Below, piece after piece: positions 8,422 through 16,602 of a DNA stretch of 64,000 nt; positions within the stretch are counted from its first letter, which is position 1; every line of letters begins with the position of its first letter. Below the pieces are notes generated by a model. It was not told the origin of the DNA. It worked only from the letters and a program-made list of their open reading frames with translations, and ran no database searches. Position numbers and translations under genes: made by a program. The stretch is taken from positions 105,561-169,560 of the forward strand of contig JAKAUN010000008.1 of NCBI GenBank assembly GCA_021817605.1, written 5' to 3'. Source of the DNA: Thermoplasmata archaeon. Its GTDB lineage: Archaea > Thermoplasmatota > Thermoplasmata > Lutacidiplasmatales > UBA184.

Positions 8422-8430
8422 TCTATATAC
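8422..8430 (+). promoter_or_regulatory. TATA box of the pilin-like gene
   Basis: 'tctatatac' lies about 40-48 bases before the ATG at 8470. It is the clearest AT-rich element in the purH/pilin divergent gap and predicts transcription start near 8452-8456 with a short leader. Confidence 0.5.
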
Positions 8431-8469
8431 GACGAGTTCGGATATTCATCGGCCCGTCGGGGTTGGTCG

Positions 8470-10347
8470 ATGGCCCATCGCGTCCGAATAGTCCAGGCCG
8501 GCCCGTCCCCGGCCCATGCCATCCGGCTCTCCGTCTCTGCCCACGCGGTGCGCCTCACCGGCCGTCCGCCCGTTGGGATGGTAACTCAGCCGCACCCAAG
8601 TGCTCGGAGTGCGGTGCGACCAATCCAGCGCAATTCCCGTCGAGCCCTGAGGCGAGCGACTCATGCGCGTCGCTGGCGCGGTCGAGGCCGCCGCGGCCAG
8701 GTCTCGGCCGTCGTCACGATCTTGGGCCTCCTTCTGGTGGTCTCGTTCATAGCGAACTACCTGGGAACAACACTCCCACACCAGATGACGGTCAACGACG
8801 TCAACCACGAGCTGGAGGTCGAGAATCAGCTCGGACACCTAGACGCTCTGATGGAGAGGGCCACCCAACCGGGCCTACGGGGGGTGCCCCTCATTCAGCC
8901 CATATCGCTTGGATCCGATGGAGTTGCGCCCTTCGCGGCTCCGGACGGGGGGGTTATCACGGGAATCCCGAACCAGCCGCACCCTACCGTCAAGCTTGGC
9001 CTCTTCGGAACAAACTACTTCATTCCGGGTCTTGGCCCGACCCCGCCTATCTCGGGTTGCTCGGTGACCTACACCCAGACCCCGACTGGTGTCTCGGTCC
9101 AGTGCACCCACCAGAAAGTGGTCACTTTCAACTATCTGAACAACTCCACAAAGTACTCTTTCAAGTTCTCCGGTGAGGGCAATGCGTCGGTCACCCTCGG
9201 CTACGAGACGAACGGCTCCCTCATCGTGGTTAACACTCCGGGGCGTGGCGGAGGGTTCGAGGATGTCACGCTCATCGGATCGAACAACCGGATGTGGGTG
9301 ACGGGCACAGGCGGCAGCAATCAGAAGATTGTCATCTACGGCAACAACAATCAGCTGCACTTGAACGCCACATCCCAGCAACTGGTCACCGCGAACGTGA
9401 CGGGGAACCGCAACTCTATCTTCGTCAAGAACACACCTGGGACATCGAGCGTTGTCTATGCCGAAGCGATGGGAGAGTACACCAACTTCACCGCGGGACG
9501 TGGAGGGTACTACAACGTTACTTACACCGGGTTCAACTTCATGACGCATCTCTCGCCCTTCTGCCCCTACGACAACGTTGCAAACCGAAACCACGTCACG
9601 CCCATCCCGACCGAATACGCAAAGTACGTAACGGCGAACGTCACCTACAACGACACCGAACTCTCCGGGTTTACGACTCGTGAGAACACTACGACGCATT
9701 GGCACTACGCCTACCTTTACAAGCCGACCACGTGCTATGGCTTTGCTCATTTCACGGCACGAGTGCTCGCGGGCCTGGAGGCCGCGTCGCTCGTGGTCCA
9801 TCTGGAGAACCGCTACGCGCCAGCCGCAGAGGTCGCCATGGATCAGGGTGCCGTGATCTACGCGCAGCCCGGAGGGATTCCGTTCATGGTGGACCCCCCT
9901 CCGCTGACCTACTCGCCAGGGTACGTCGCGATCTGGCTTCCAGCATTCTACAACGGCTTTGGCCCCGAGAGCGGAACAGGGACCACGGCGCTTTCAATCT
10001 CTCAACTGGTCTCCCAGAGCTACACGTTCCCTGGGGGTGGCTGGGTGGTCAATCCCGGGCAGAAACTTGTCTTGACGTACCATACCCCCTACTATGTGGC
10101 TTGGATGAACTTCCTCTGCGGGGCATCGTCCCCCTTTGGGCAGTTCGCAAAGTTGACTCTTGACAATGTGTCCGGGGCCTGGCCCGGGCCCTGGGGATGC
10201 GACCAGGCTACGACACCCTGGAATTTCACCCAGATTTACGAGCCGAGCGGGCCAATGGGAAGCATAACCATCAGCCTGCCGGTTTCGCAAGACACTGTCG
10301 TTAGCATCCGCCTTGGGGTATTCGCCTTCGCGGATGAGCCTTCGTAG
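8470..10347 (+). CDS. Large secreted protein with type IV pilin-like N-terminus
   Basis: An extracellular protein of up to 625 residues. After a basic N-terminal stretch, 'RGRRGQVSAVVTILGLLL' begins a single hydrophobic helix, resembling archaeal type IV pilin or pseudopilin signals in which cleavage falls just before the helix. The remainder is rich in Asn/Thr/Ser/Gly with many N-glycosylation sequons (for example NNST, NAS, NATS, NVTG, NFT), as in archaeal surface proteins. The middle has beta-helix-like runs ('VTLIGSNNRMWVTGTGGSNQKIVIYGNNNQLHL'-type repeats, about 260-310). Base composition is clearly less GC-rich than the neighbours. The start could also be ATG 8578; the TATA position favours 8470. 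No substrate or partner can be named. Confidence 0.7.
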   Translation: MAHRVRIVQAGPSPAHAIRLSVSAHAVRLTGRPPVGMVTQPHPSARSAVRPIQRNSRRALRRATHARRWRGRGRRGQVSAVVTILGLLLVVSFIANYLGTTLPHQMTVNDVNHELEVENQLGHLDALMERATQPGLRGVPLIQPISLGSDGVAPFAAPDGGVITGIPNQPHPTVKLGLFGTNYFIPGLGPTPPISGCSVTYTQTPTGVSVQCTHQKVVTFNYLNNSTKYSFKFSGEGNASVTLGYETNGSLIVVNTPGRGGGFEDVTLIGSNNRMWVTGTGGSNQKIVIYGNNNQLHLNATSQQLVTANVTGNRNSIFVKNTPGTSSVVYAEAMGEYTNFTAGRGGYYNVTYTGFNFMTHLSPFCPYDNVANRNHVTPIPTEYAKYVTANVTYNDTELSGFTTRENTTTHWHYAYLYKPTTCYGFAHFTARVLAGLEAASLVVHLENRYAPAAEVAMDQGAVIYAQPGGIPFMVDPPPLTYSPGYVAIWLPAFYNGFGPESGTGTTALSISQLVSQSYTFPGGGWVVNPGQKLVLTYHTPYYVAWMNFLCGASSPFGQFAKLTLDNVSGAWPGPWGCDQATTPWNFTQIYEPSGPMGSITISLPVSQDTVVSIRLGVFAFADEPS

Positions 10348-10357
10348 GAAAAATCGC

Positions 10358-10756
10358 TCAGTCACCCCGGTCACGCCGCCGCCGAGGGGGTGGTCGACTT
10401 GCCGTGGCGGGCCTTCGAATCCACTCCTTCGCAAGCCGCAAGGTCCCCCACGTTCTTCCGGTTCTGAACTGCCGCGAGGCGAGCGAGGCGATCGGTCCGT
10501 TCCACGCGGCCCGTGAGGGCCTCATCTGGAACTGGTCCACCTTGACGATCGCCCGAGGACCTTCGGCACGGACAATCCGCAGGCTCGGGCGGGCTGCGGG
10601 GAAAGAGAATGCAACCGCTTCGCGAAGGGCCCGCTCCCACCAGGCTTGGGTGAGAGAAGGCGGAAGAGGTTCCCCGACCACCTCGACGCCGAGGTAGCGG
10701 GGGCGGGGCTTGGCGGCCCGCTTACCGGATGAGGTCGATGACTTCCTCGGACTCAC
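10358..10756 (-). CDS. rnp2: Probable RNase P protein component 2 (Pop5 family)
   Basis: A basic protein of about 132 residues in the ftsZ operon. The core begins 'RPRYLGVEVVGEP', continues through 'RAIVKVDQFQMRPSRAAW', and ends 'RTGRTWGTLRLAKEWI'. This order (R-Y at the start of strand one, a central 'V.V....RAA' strand-helix, and a terminal 'GT(I/L)+..K+' strand) resembles archaeal Pop5, which helps the RNase P RNA cleave tRNA leaders. The GTG at 10756 overlaps the ftsZ 3' end by about 35 bases and is preferred to the longer ORF. Arg/Pro-rich tails flank the fold. Recognition is by pattern only and is moderate. Confidence 0.58.
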   Translation of the reverse strand: MSPRKSSTSSGKRAAKPRPRYLGVEVVGEPLPPSLTQAWWERALREAVAFSFPAARPSLRIVRAEGPRAIVKVDQFQMRPSRAAWNGPIASLASRQFRTGRTWGTLRLAKEWIRRPATASRPPPRRRRDRGD

Positions 10757-11855
10757 CGGCCGCGTAGCCTCCCTTCTGGCCGAGGAGGCTGGTCGCACGG
10801 ACCCCCGTGATGATGAGGAGGACCTTGATCGTGTTCTCCATCTCGGGGGAGTTCTCGACCGAGCAGCCCCAGATGATGCGGGCGCGCTTGGAGATCTTGC
10901 CGCCGACCAGCGACGCCGCCTTCTCCGCCTCGCTGACGGTCATGGTCGGGCCGCCGATGACGCGCACGAGGGCGCCGGTCGCGTCCTTGAGCTCGACCGA
11001 GCCCAGGAGCGGCGAGGTGAGCGCTTCGGTGACCGCTTCCGTCACCCGGTCGGTCGCGCTCTCGCTCTCGCCGAGCCCGATGAGGGCGACCCCGCCGTCC
11101 TTCATGACGGTCAGGATGTCGGCGTAGTCGAGGTTGACGAGGCCGGGCCGCGTGACGATCTCCGTGATGCCCTTGATCGCGGTCATCAGGACCGCGTCGG
11201 CGAGCTTGAACGCCGAGTCGAGGGGCATGCGCGGAACGAGCTCGAGGAGCTTGTCGTTCTGGATGACGATGGTCGTGTCGCAGACGCGGCGAAGGCGCTC
11301 GAGGCCGTCGCGGGCCTGCTCCATCCGCGCGACCCCTTCTCCGGCGAACGGGAGCGTGACGACGCCCATGGTGAGGGCGCCGGCTTCCTTCGCAAGGCGG
11401 GCCACGAGGTGGGCGGAACCGGTCCCGGTGCCTCCTCCCATCCCTGCCGTGACGAAGACGATGTGCGCGCCGTTGAGGAACTGGCGGAGCTCCTCCTCGT
11501 TCTCGCGCGCCGCCTCCTCCCCGATCTCCGGACGGGCACCGGCGCCGAGGCCCTTGGTGGCCCGGCGGCCGATGAGGATCTTGCGCGGAGCGTGGATCGT
11601 CAGAAGGTGCTTGGCGTCGGTGTTGATGGCGCACATCTCGGCGCCCTGGATGCCCTCCTCGACGCAGCGGTTGATCGTGTTCGAGCCGCCCCCGCCGCAG
11701 CCGATGATCCGGATGTTGACCTTGAGGGTCTCCGCCAGCTTCGCGAGCTCCGCGTCGTCCGCGTTCGCGTAGGCCGGCGCGTCCGGTCTCTTCTCCTCCA
11801 CCAGGGCCTGGTTGTCCTGATGCTTTGCAATGGCTTCCTGAATGATCGACTTCAT
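10722..11855 (-). CDS. ftsZ: Cell division protein FtsZ
   Basis: Tubulin-like GTPase that builds the division ring. The 377-residue protein has the nucleotide-binding loop 'IIGCGGGGSNTINR' (about 50), the tubulin signature 'GMGGGTGTGSAHLVA' (about 140), the switch 'GLVNLDYADI' and the C-terminal FtsZ domain. It has a roughly 45-residue helical N-terminal extension typical of euryarchaeal FtsZ1. It is transcribed with the Pop5-like gene, whose start it overlaps. A TATA-like box at 11921-11929 predicts a leader of about 40 bases, and a perfect inverted repeat sits at 11883-11897. Confidence 0.96.
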   Translation of the reverse strand: MKSIIQEAIAKHQDNQALVEEKRPDAPAYANADDAELAKLAETLKVNIRIIGCGGGGSNTINRCVEEGIQGAEMCAINTDAKHLLTIHAPRKILIGRRATKGLGAGARPEIGEEAARENEEELRQFLNGAHIVFVTAGMGGGTGTGSAHLVARLAKEAGALTMGVVTLPFAGEGVARMEQARDGLERLRRVCDTTIVIQNDKLLELVPRMPLDSAFKLADAVLMTAIKGITEIVTRPGLVNLDYADILTVMKDGGVALIGLGESESATDRVTEAVTEALTSPLLGSVELKDATGALVRVIGGPTMTVSEAEKAASLVGGKISKRARIIWGCSVENSPEMENTIKVLLIITGVRATSLLGQKGGYAAGESEEVIDLIR

Positions 11856-11882
11856 CGTCGGTTCACGTCCCGTTTGTCAGAC

Positions 11883-11897
11883 GAGCGTCATACGCTC
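11883..11897. promoter_or_regulatory. Inverted repeat in the ftsZ upstream region
   Basis: 'gagcgt-cat-acgctc' is a perfect 6-base inverted repeat with a 3-base spacer. It falls at the predicted transcription start of ftsZ and could be an operator or a 5' mRNA hairpin. Its role is inferred from position only. Confidence 0.35.
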
Positions 11898-11920
11898 TGA
11901 GGTGAGATTTCGGGAGACGC

Positions 11921-11929
11921 TACATAAAC
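11921..11929 (-). promoter_or_regulatory. TATA-like box for ftsZ
   Basis: On the minus strand this reads 'gtttatgta', the most AT-rich element upstream of ftsZ, about 70 bases from the start codon. Confidence 0.45.
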
Positions 11930-12018
11930 GTTTGTGTCAACCGGAACCGCTTGCGGGCGTTCTTCGCCGGTGGGAGGTCGGGCGAAGGCCTCTAAGCGGA
12001 GGAGACCTCCCGCCGGCC

Positions 12019-12702
12019 ATGCCGAACCGCCTCGGGCCCATCGACACCCTGCTCCGAGAACGCCACCTGCTCAAGCACCCGTTCTACGTTGCCTGGTCGA
12101 ACGGCGAGCTTCCCCTCGAGACGCTGCGTGCGTATGCCAGCCAGTACTACCGCTTCGAGTCGAACTTTCCCCGCTTCCTCGGGGCGACGTACGCCCACCT
12201 CGATAGCCCCGCGGACCGGCGCGTGCTGCTCGAGAACATGGTCGACGAGGAGGGCCGCACGCCCACGCACCCGGAGCTCTGGCTCGACTTCGCCCGGGGG
12301 ATCGGCGTCGCCCCGGGGGCGGTGCGCGACGCCCCTCCCCTCGGCGGGACCGAGGGGTTGCTCGACTGCTACGAGCGCCTCACCCGATCGGACGCGACCA
12401 AGGGACTCTCGGCGCTCTACGCCTACGAGTCGCTCTTCCCGGAGATCGCCGCCGAGAAGTCGCGGGGGCTGCGGGCGCACTACGGGATCCGCTCGGCGCG
12501 GACCCACGAGTTCTTCCGGGTCCATACTGAGGCGGACGTCGGCCACTCGCGTGCCGAGGCCTCCATCCTCGGAACGCTCCTCGACCGCTCCCCGGCGGCG
12601 CGCAGGGCGGCGCTTTTCGCCTCGCGTCAGGCGATCGGAGCCTGGTGGTCGTTCCTCGGCCAGTTCCCGCTCCCCGGGGCTGCGGCCGGGGCCCGGCGCT
12701 AG
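12019..12702 (+). CDS. CADD-family pABA synthase (heme-oxygenase-like fold)
   Basis: Likely makes para-aminobenzoate for folate without the chorismate route. CADD enzymes of this fold use a dimetal site and consume one of their own tyrosines together with a lysine. The metal ligands are visible: Glu/His in 'ENMVDEEG...HPELW', Glu in 'YAYESLFPEIAAEK', and His/Asp/His in 'HTEADVGHS'. The lysine ten residues after the Glu of 'YAYES' sits where chlamydial CADD has its catalytic lysine, and 'YASQYY' supplies candidate tyrosines. The length of 227 residues is typical. ATG 12019 is chosen; the longer ORF-track start is antisense to the ftsZ leader. TenA is the alternative relative, but the metal motif favours CADD. 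Confidence 0.82.
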   Translation: MPNRLGPIDTLLRERHLLKHPFYVAWSNGELPLETLRAYASQYYRFESNFPRFLGATYAHLDSPADRRVLLENMVDEEGRTPTHPELWLDFARGIGVAPGAVRDAPPLGGTEGLLDCYERLTRSDATKGLSALYAYESLFPEIAAEKSRGLRAHYGIRSARTHEFFRVHTEADVGHSRAEASILGTLLDRSPAARRAALFASRQAIGAWWSFLGQFPLPGAAAGARR

Positions 12703-12741
12703 CCCGGAGATAGCGCGACGGCCGCTCGCGGGCGGCTCGCG

Positions 12742-12749
12742 CTTATCTA
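12742..12749 (+). promoter_or_regulatory. TATA-like box for polD large subunit
   Basis: 'cttatcta' is 23-30 bases before the GTG start at 12772, the leaderless spacing seen repeatedly in this window. It supports that GTG as the true start. Confidence 0.55.
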
Positions 12750-12771
12750 ACGGGAACCGCTCCGCGGCCTC

Positions 12772-15700
12772 GTGGAATCGTACTTCGGCTCTCTCGAGGC
12801 CGAGGTCGACCGAGCGTACCAGACGGCCGAGCACGCCCGGGCGGTCGGCCTCGACCCCGAGGTCGTCCCTGAGATACCTCGGGCGCACGATATGGCCTCC
12901 CGCGTCGAGAAGCTCCTTCTCCATCTCGGCGTGGAGGGGATCTCCGCGGAGATCCGTGAGCTCGCGGCGAAGCTTCCGCGCGAGGAGGTGGCGGTCACCC
13001 TGGCGCGTCGTCTCGCCCAGGACACTTCGCGCGGCGCCTCGATCAAACGTCGTGTGGACGTCGCGCTGCGGGTAGGCCTCGCCATCCTCACCGAGGGGAT
13101 CCTGGTCGCTCCCCTGGAAGGGCTCGCCGAGGTCCACGTTAGGGAGAGCAGCGGCCAGAGCCCGTACATCGAGCTCTACTACGCCGGCCCGATCCGCGCC
13201 GCCGGCGGGACCGCCCAGGCGCTCAGCGTGCTGCTCGCCGACATCGTCCGACGCGACCTCGGCCTGTCCGCGTACCGTGCCGACCCGCAGGAGGTCGGCC
13301 GCTTCCAGGAGGAGATCCCGCTCTACAAGTTCTACCAGCACCTCCAGTACGTTCCGAGCGCCCAGGAGATCGCGCAGGTCGTCTCCCACCTTCCCGTGGC
13401 GATCTCGGGCGAGCCCACCGAGGGCGACGCCGAGGTGAGCGCCTTCCGTAACCTCCCTCGGGTCCGGACCAACGGGCTCCGTGGCGGGGCGTGCCTCGTC
13501 ATCGCCGAAGGGCTCTGCCAGAAGGCGCCCAAGCTGCGGAAGATCGTCGAGAAGCTCCACCTCGATGGCTGGGAGTTCCTGAGCGAGCTCGGCCGGGCGA
13601 AGACCGCCGAGGAGGACACGCGCGTCCCCAAGTATCTCCAGGACGCGGTCGGAGGGCGCCCGGTGCTGGCCCACCCGAGCCTCCCCGGGGGGTTCCGTCT
13701 CGTCTACGGGCGGGCCCGGAGCACCGGCCTCGCCTCGTGCGGCCTCAACCCGGCGACCATGGTCCTCCTCCAGCACTTCGTGGCGGTGGGCACCCAGGTC
13801 AAGCTCGAGTATCCGGGCAAGGCGGCGGCAATCGGCGTCTGCGACACCATCGAAGGGCCGATCGTCGAGCTCGACGACGGCAGCGTGACCGCCGTCCACG
13901 ACCTCGAGAGGGCCGAGCTCCTCCTCTCCCGGGTCCGGCGGATCATCGACCTCGGCGAGCTGTTGGTCGGCTTCGGCGAGTTCCTCGAGAACAATCGGCC
14001 GCTCGTCCCCGGGGCCTACTCACCGTCCTGGCATCACGAGGAGCTCCGCGCGGTAGGAGTCGACCCGGCGTCGGTCGGGGAGACGCTCGCCGACGCACGG
14101 GAGCTCTCGCGGACGAAAGGGGTCCCGCTCGACCCTCGCTGGCTGCTCTTCTGGCACGACCTCTCCCCGAGCGAGATCCGGGCCCTCGGGGAGTTCATCG
14201 AGCGCTCGGGTCGGTGGGTGGACGGCGCGCTCGAGCTGCCCGACGACCCGGCCTGGAAGGAGGCCCTCGTGCGGCTCGGCTTCCTCTTCCGACGGGTCGG
14301 GACGGACCGCCTCCGCGGGGAAGCGGACGCGAGCGCGGGGCTGGTCCTCGGCGTCGGTCTCGAGCCGGAGGGCGGCGGGTTCCTGCGGCGGGTCGCCCTC
14401 GAGCCGGTCGACCCCGACCCGCTCGTCTACGCGAGCCGGCTCGCCGGGGTCGTCCTGCGGGCCCGGGGTCCCTCGCGCGTCGGCGGGCGCGTCGGGAGGC
14501 CCGAGAAGGCGTACCCTCGGTCGATGCAGCCCAACGTACACGCCCTCTTCCCCGTCGGGGAGGCCGGCGGACCGACACGCTCGGTCCCGGAGGCGGCCCG
14601 ACGCGCCGCCGGCGCCGGCGTCCCAACCGAGCTTGGGGTGCGCCTCTGCTCGAGCTGCCAGCGGCCCACGGTGTGGAACCAGTGCACCTGCGGCGCGCAC
14701 ACGGTGCCCACTGGTGAGGTCGGCCGCCACGCCCTGCCGATCGGCACCCTCTGGCAGGATACCGTGGTCCGCCTCGGCCTCACCGAGGCGCCCGTCGTCA
14801 AGGGGGTGAAGGGGCTCACCTCACCCGGCAAGGTCCCCGAGCCGCTGGCGAAGGGAATCCTTCGGGCATCGCACCGGATCTCGGTCTACCAGGACGGGAC
14901 CGCCCGCTTCGACCTCACGAACCTTCCTCTCACCCACTTCCGTCCGAAGGAGATCGGCGTCGACCTCGCGACGCTCGCCCACCTCGGCTACCGGACCGAC
15001 TGGACGGGTGCCGAGCTCACCGACCCCGAGCAACTGGTCGAGCTGTTCCCCCAGGACGTCGTGGTCTCGCGCAGCTGCGGGGAGTATCTCCTGCGTCTCG
15101 CCCGCTTCGTCGACGACGAGCTCGTCCGGTTCTACGGCCTCGAGCCGTTCTACCGGGCACAGAGCGCCCTCGACCTGGTCGGGACACTGGTCGTCGCGCT
15201 CGCTCCCCACACCTCGGGAGGTGTCGCGGGAAGGATCGTGGGCTACACCCAGGCCGAAGCGTGCCTTGCCCATCCGGTCTTCCACGCCGCCAAGCGGCGC
15301 AACTGCGACGGGGACGAGGACTCGGTCACGCTCCTTTTGGACGCGTTGCTCAACTTCTCGAGGGCCTACCTGCCCGAGAGCCGCGGCGCCCTCATGGACA
15401 AGCCGCTCGTGCTCACCACCCGCCTCGCGGCCACGGAGGTCGACAAGGAGGCGCACAACGTCGACATCGCTTCCCGCTACCCCCTCGCGCTCTACCACGC
15501 CGCCCTCGAGCGCAAGAACCCGAAGGAGGTCGAGCCGCTGGTCGACATGGTCTCTAAGCGCCTCGGCACCCCGCGCTCGCTCTCGGACTACGGTTTCACC
15601 CACGACACCCGGCGGGTCGCCGGCGGGCCGGTGCGCTCGGCGTGCCGCGACGGCTGGCCGATGGCCGACCTGGTCGAGCGCTCCTTCGTCCTCGCGACGC

Positions 15701-16116
15701 AGATCCGGGCGGTCGATGTCGCCCAGGCGGTCACCCTCGTCCTCAACGCGCACTTCCTGCCCGACGTGATGGGCAACCTCAAGGGCTACGCGACGCAGCG
15801 GTTCCGCTGCCCGGCCTGCGGGGCGAACTACCGACGCCCGCCGCTGTGCGGACGGTGCGTCGCAAGCCGCCCGGGAGGGGCGAGCTGCGATCACGAGCTC
15901 CAGTCGACGGTCTACGAGGCGAGCGTGCGCAAGTACCTCCCGCTCTCGCGGCGTCTCGCCGAGATGCCGGGGATCACCCCCTACGTCCGCCAGCGCATCG
16001 AGCTCCTCTCCGACGCCCTCGCCACGCTCTTCCCGGCGGCGGCTGCCCAGACGACGCTCGAGACCTACAGCCGCGACTCCGAGGGCTCCTCCGCCGCCCG
16101 GGGCCCGCCGGGCTAG
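12772..16116 (+). CDS. polC: DNA polymerase D large subunit DP2
   Basis: Catalytic subunit of the archaeal replicative polymerase D. The 1114-residue protein has the N-terminal DP2 domain ('ESYFGSLEAEVDRAY'), the glycine-rich 'YYAGPIRAAGGTAQAL' segment, the metal-binding active site 'KRRNCDGDEDSV' (about residue 845), and a C-terminal zinc module 'CPACGANYRRPPLCGRC'. No intein interrupts it, although DP2 is an intein host in several archaea. The GTG start has a TATA-like box at leaderless distance. The small subunit DP1 is not in the window. DP2 does not occur in most Crenarchaeota, which supports a euryarchaeal source. Confidence 0.97.
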   Translation: MESYFGSLEAEVDRAYQTAEHARAVGLDPEVVPEIPRAHDMASRVEKLLLHLGVEGISAEIRELAAKLPREEVAVTLARRLAQDTSRGASIKRRVDVALRVGLAILTEGILVAPLEGLAEVHVRESSGQSPYIELYYAGPIRAAGGTAQALSVLLADIVRRDLGLSAYRADPQEVGRFQEEIPLYKFYQHLQYVPSAQEIAQVVSHLPVAISGEPTEGDAEVSAFRNLPRVRTNGLRGGACLVIAEGLCQKAPKLRKIVEKLHLDGWEFLSELGRAKTAEEDTRVPKYLQDAVGGRPVLAHPSLPGGFRLVYGRARSTGLASCGLNPATMVLLQHFVAVGTQVKLEYPGKAAAIGVCDTIEGPIVELDDGSVTAVHDLERAELLLSRVRRIIDLGELLVGFGEFLENNRPLVPGAYSPSWHHEELRAVGVDPASVGETLADARELSRTKGVPLDPRWLLFWHDLSPSEIRALGEFIERSGRWVDGALELPDDPAWKEALVRLGFLFRRVGTDRLRGEADASAGLVLGVGLEPEGGGFLRRVALEPVDPDPLVYASRLAGVVLRARGPSRVGGRVGRPEKAYPRSMQPNVHALFPVGEAGGPTRSVPEAARRAAGAGVPTELGVRLCSSCQRPTVWNQCTCGAHTVPTGEVGRHALPIGTLWQDTVVRLGLTEAPVVKGVKGLTSPGKVPEPLAKGILRASHRISVYQDGTARFDLTNLPLTHFRPKEIGVDLATLAHLGYRTDWTGAELTDPEQLVELFPQDVVVSRSCGEYLLRLARFVDDELVRFYGLEPFYRAQSALDLVGTLVVALAPHTSGGVAGRIVGYTQAEACLAHPVFHAAKRRNCDGDEDSVTLLLDALLNFSRAYLPESRGALMDKPLVLTTRLAATEVDKEAHNVDIASRYPLALYHAALERKNPKEVEPLVDMVSKRLGTPRSLSDYGFTHDTRRVAGGPVRSACRDGWPMADLVERSFVLATQIRAVDVAQAVTLVLNAHFLPDVMGNLKGYATQRFRCPACGANYRRPPLCGRCVASRPGGASCDHELQSTVYEASVRKYLPLSRRLAEMPGITPYVRQRIELLSDALATLFPAAAAQTTLETYSRDSEGSSAARGPPG

Positions 16117-16139
16117 TCGGCCCTTGGCCGCGGAACCCC

Positions 16140-16147
16140 CAAATACG
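16140..16147 (+). promoter_or_regulatory. TATA-like box for tRNA-Arg
   Basis: 'caaatacg' sits 24-31 bases before the first base of the tRNA, matching archaeal tRNA promoters. Confidence 0.45.
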
Positions 16148-16170
16148 CCCGGACCCCTCGCGTCACGGTC

Positions 16171-16271
16171 GGGCTTGTGGGGTAGTCTGGACTATCCTGT
16201 TGGCCTTCGAAGCCAACGACCTGGGTTCGAAATCGCGGCTCTCGGCCGCCACGGAACTCCCAGCAAGCCCG
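16171..16271 (+). tRNA. tRNA-Arg (anticodon UCG), split by a T-loop intron
   Basis: Hand-folded cloverleaf. The 7-bp acceptor stem is 'gggcttg' (16171-16177) with 'caagccc' (16264-16270), and the discriminator is G 16271. The D-arm is 'ggggtagtctggactatcct'. The anticodon stem is 'ttggc/gccaa' with loop 'cttcgaa', giving anticodon TCG for CGA codons. The T-stem 'ctggg' pairs with 'cccag' only if 26 bases are removed from the T-loop. Removing 16232-16257 leaves the canonical T-loop 'ttcgaat'. The 3' CCA is not encoded. The 100% paired acceptor and T-stems make this a real gene rather than a decayed one. Confidence 0.93.
16232..16257 (+). other. Noncanonical tRNA intron at position 59/60
   Basis: A 26-base insertion in the T-loop of tRNA-Arg(UCG). 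It folds as a bulge-helix-bulge: outer helix ctggg/cccag, central 4-bp helix 'ttcg/cgga' (one G-U), 3-base bulges 'aa|a' and 'ac|t', and an inner hairpin 'gcggc-tctcg-gccgc'. Cutting after the second base of each bulge, as the archaeal splicing endonuclease does, yields the canonical T-loop. Confidence 0.85.
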
Positions 16272-16302
16272 TCCCCCGCCGGCAGCGGCCCGGCGACGAC
16301 GT

Positions 16303-16602
16303 TCAGCGGAAGTAGGCGGGAGACTGCGTCGGCTCGGCCCGGTGCTCGACCTCGGGCTTGGCGGCCTCGACGATGTCGATGGCCAGGAGCGCCGATAGCG
16401 GCACGAGACGGATCCGTCCCTTCGGCTCGTTGCCCGTGCCGTCCAACTCGACGGCAAGGACGTTGTCGCCGCCGATGGAGACCAGCCCGCGGAAGATGCC
16501 GGCCGATACGATCGCCTCCTCTTCCGGGCCGGCGGAGCGGACGCGGACCACCGAGCCCGGCACGAGCGCGATCGCCGGGCGCCTCGCCTCGGCTCCGCTC
16601 AC
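16303..16602 (-). CDS. Small beta-rich protein of unknown function
   Basis: A 99-residue hypothetical protein. The sequence alternates short hydrophobic strands ('GSVVRVRSAG', 'GLVSIGGDNVLAVELDG', 'GRIRLVPLSALLAIDI') as in SH3-like or Sm-like barrels, with an acidic tail. No catalytic motif is seen. Its GTG start overlaps the TGA of the upstream winged-helix gene (GTGA), so the two are almost certainly co-translated and functionally linked. The ORF-track version is extended far upstream into the regulator; GTG 16602 is preferred for this overlap. Confidence 0.6.
   Translation of the reverse strand: MSGAEARRPAIALVPGSVVRVRSAGPEEEAIVSAGIFRGLVSIGGDNVLAVELDGTGNEPKGRIRLVPLSALLAIDIVEAAKPEVEHRAEPTQSPAYFR

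Noticed and set aside
10371-10640. 89-residue minus-strand ORF beside the Pop5-like gene
   Set aside because: Same region in another frame; lacks the Pop5-like pattern and is a shadow.
12772-16116. Intein in PolD large subunit (also looked for in atpA and nrdJ)
   Set aside because: All three proteins have normal lengths and uninterrupted motif order; no splicing blocks seen.
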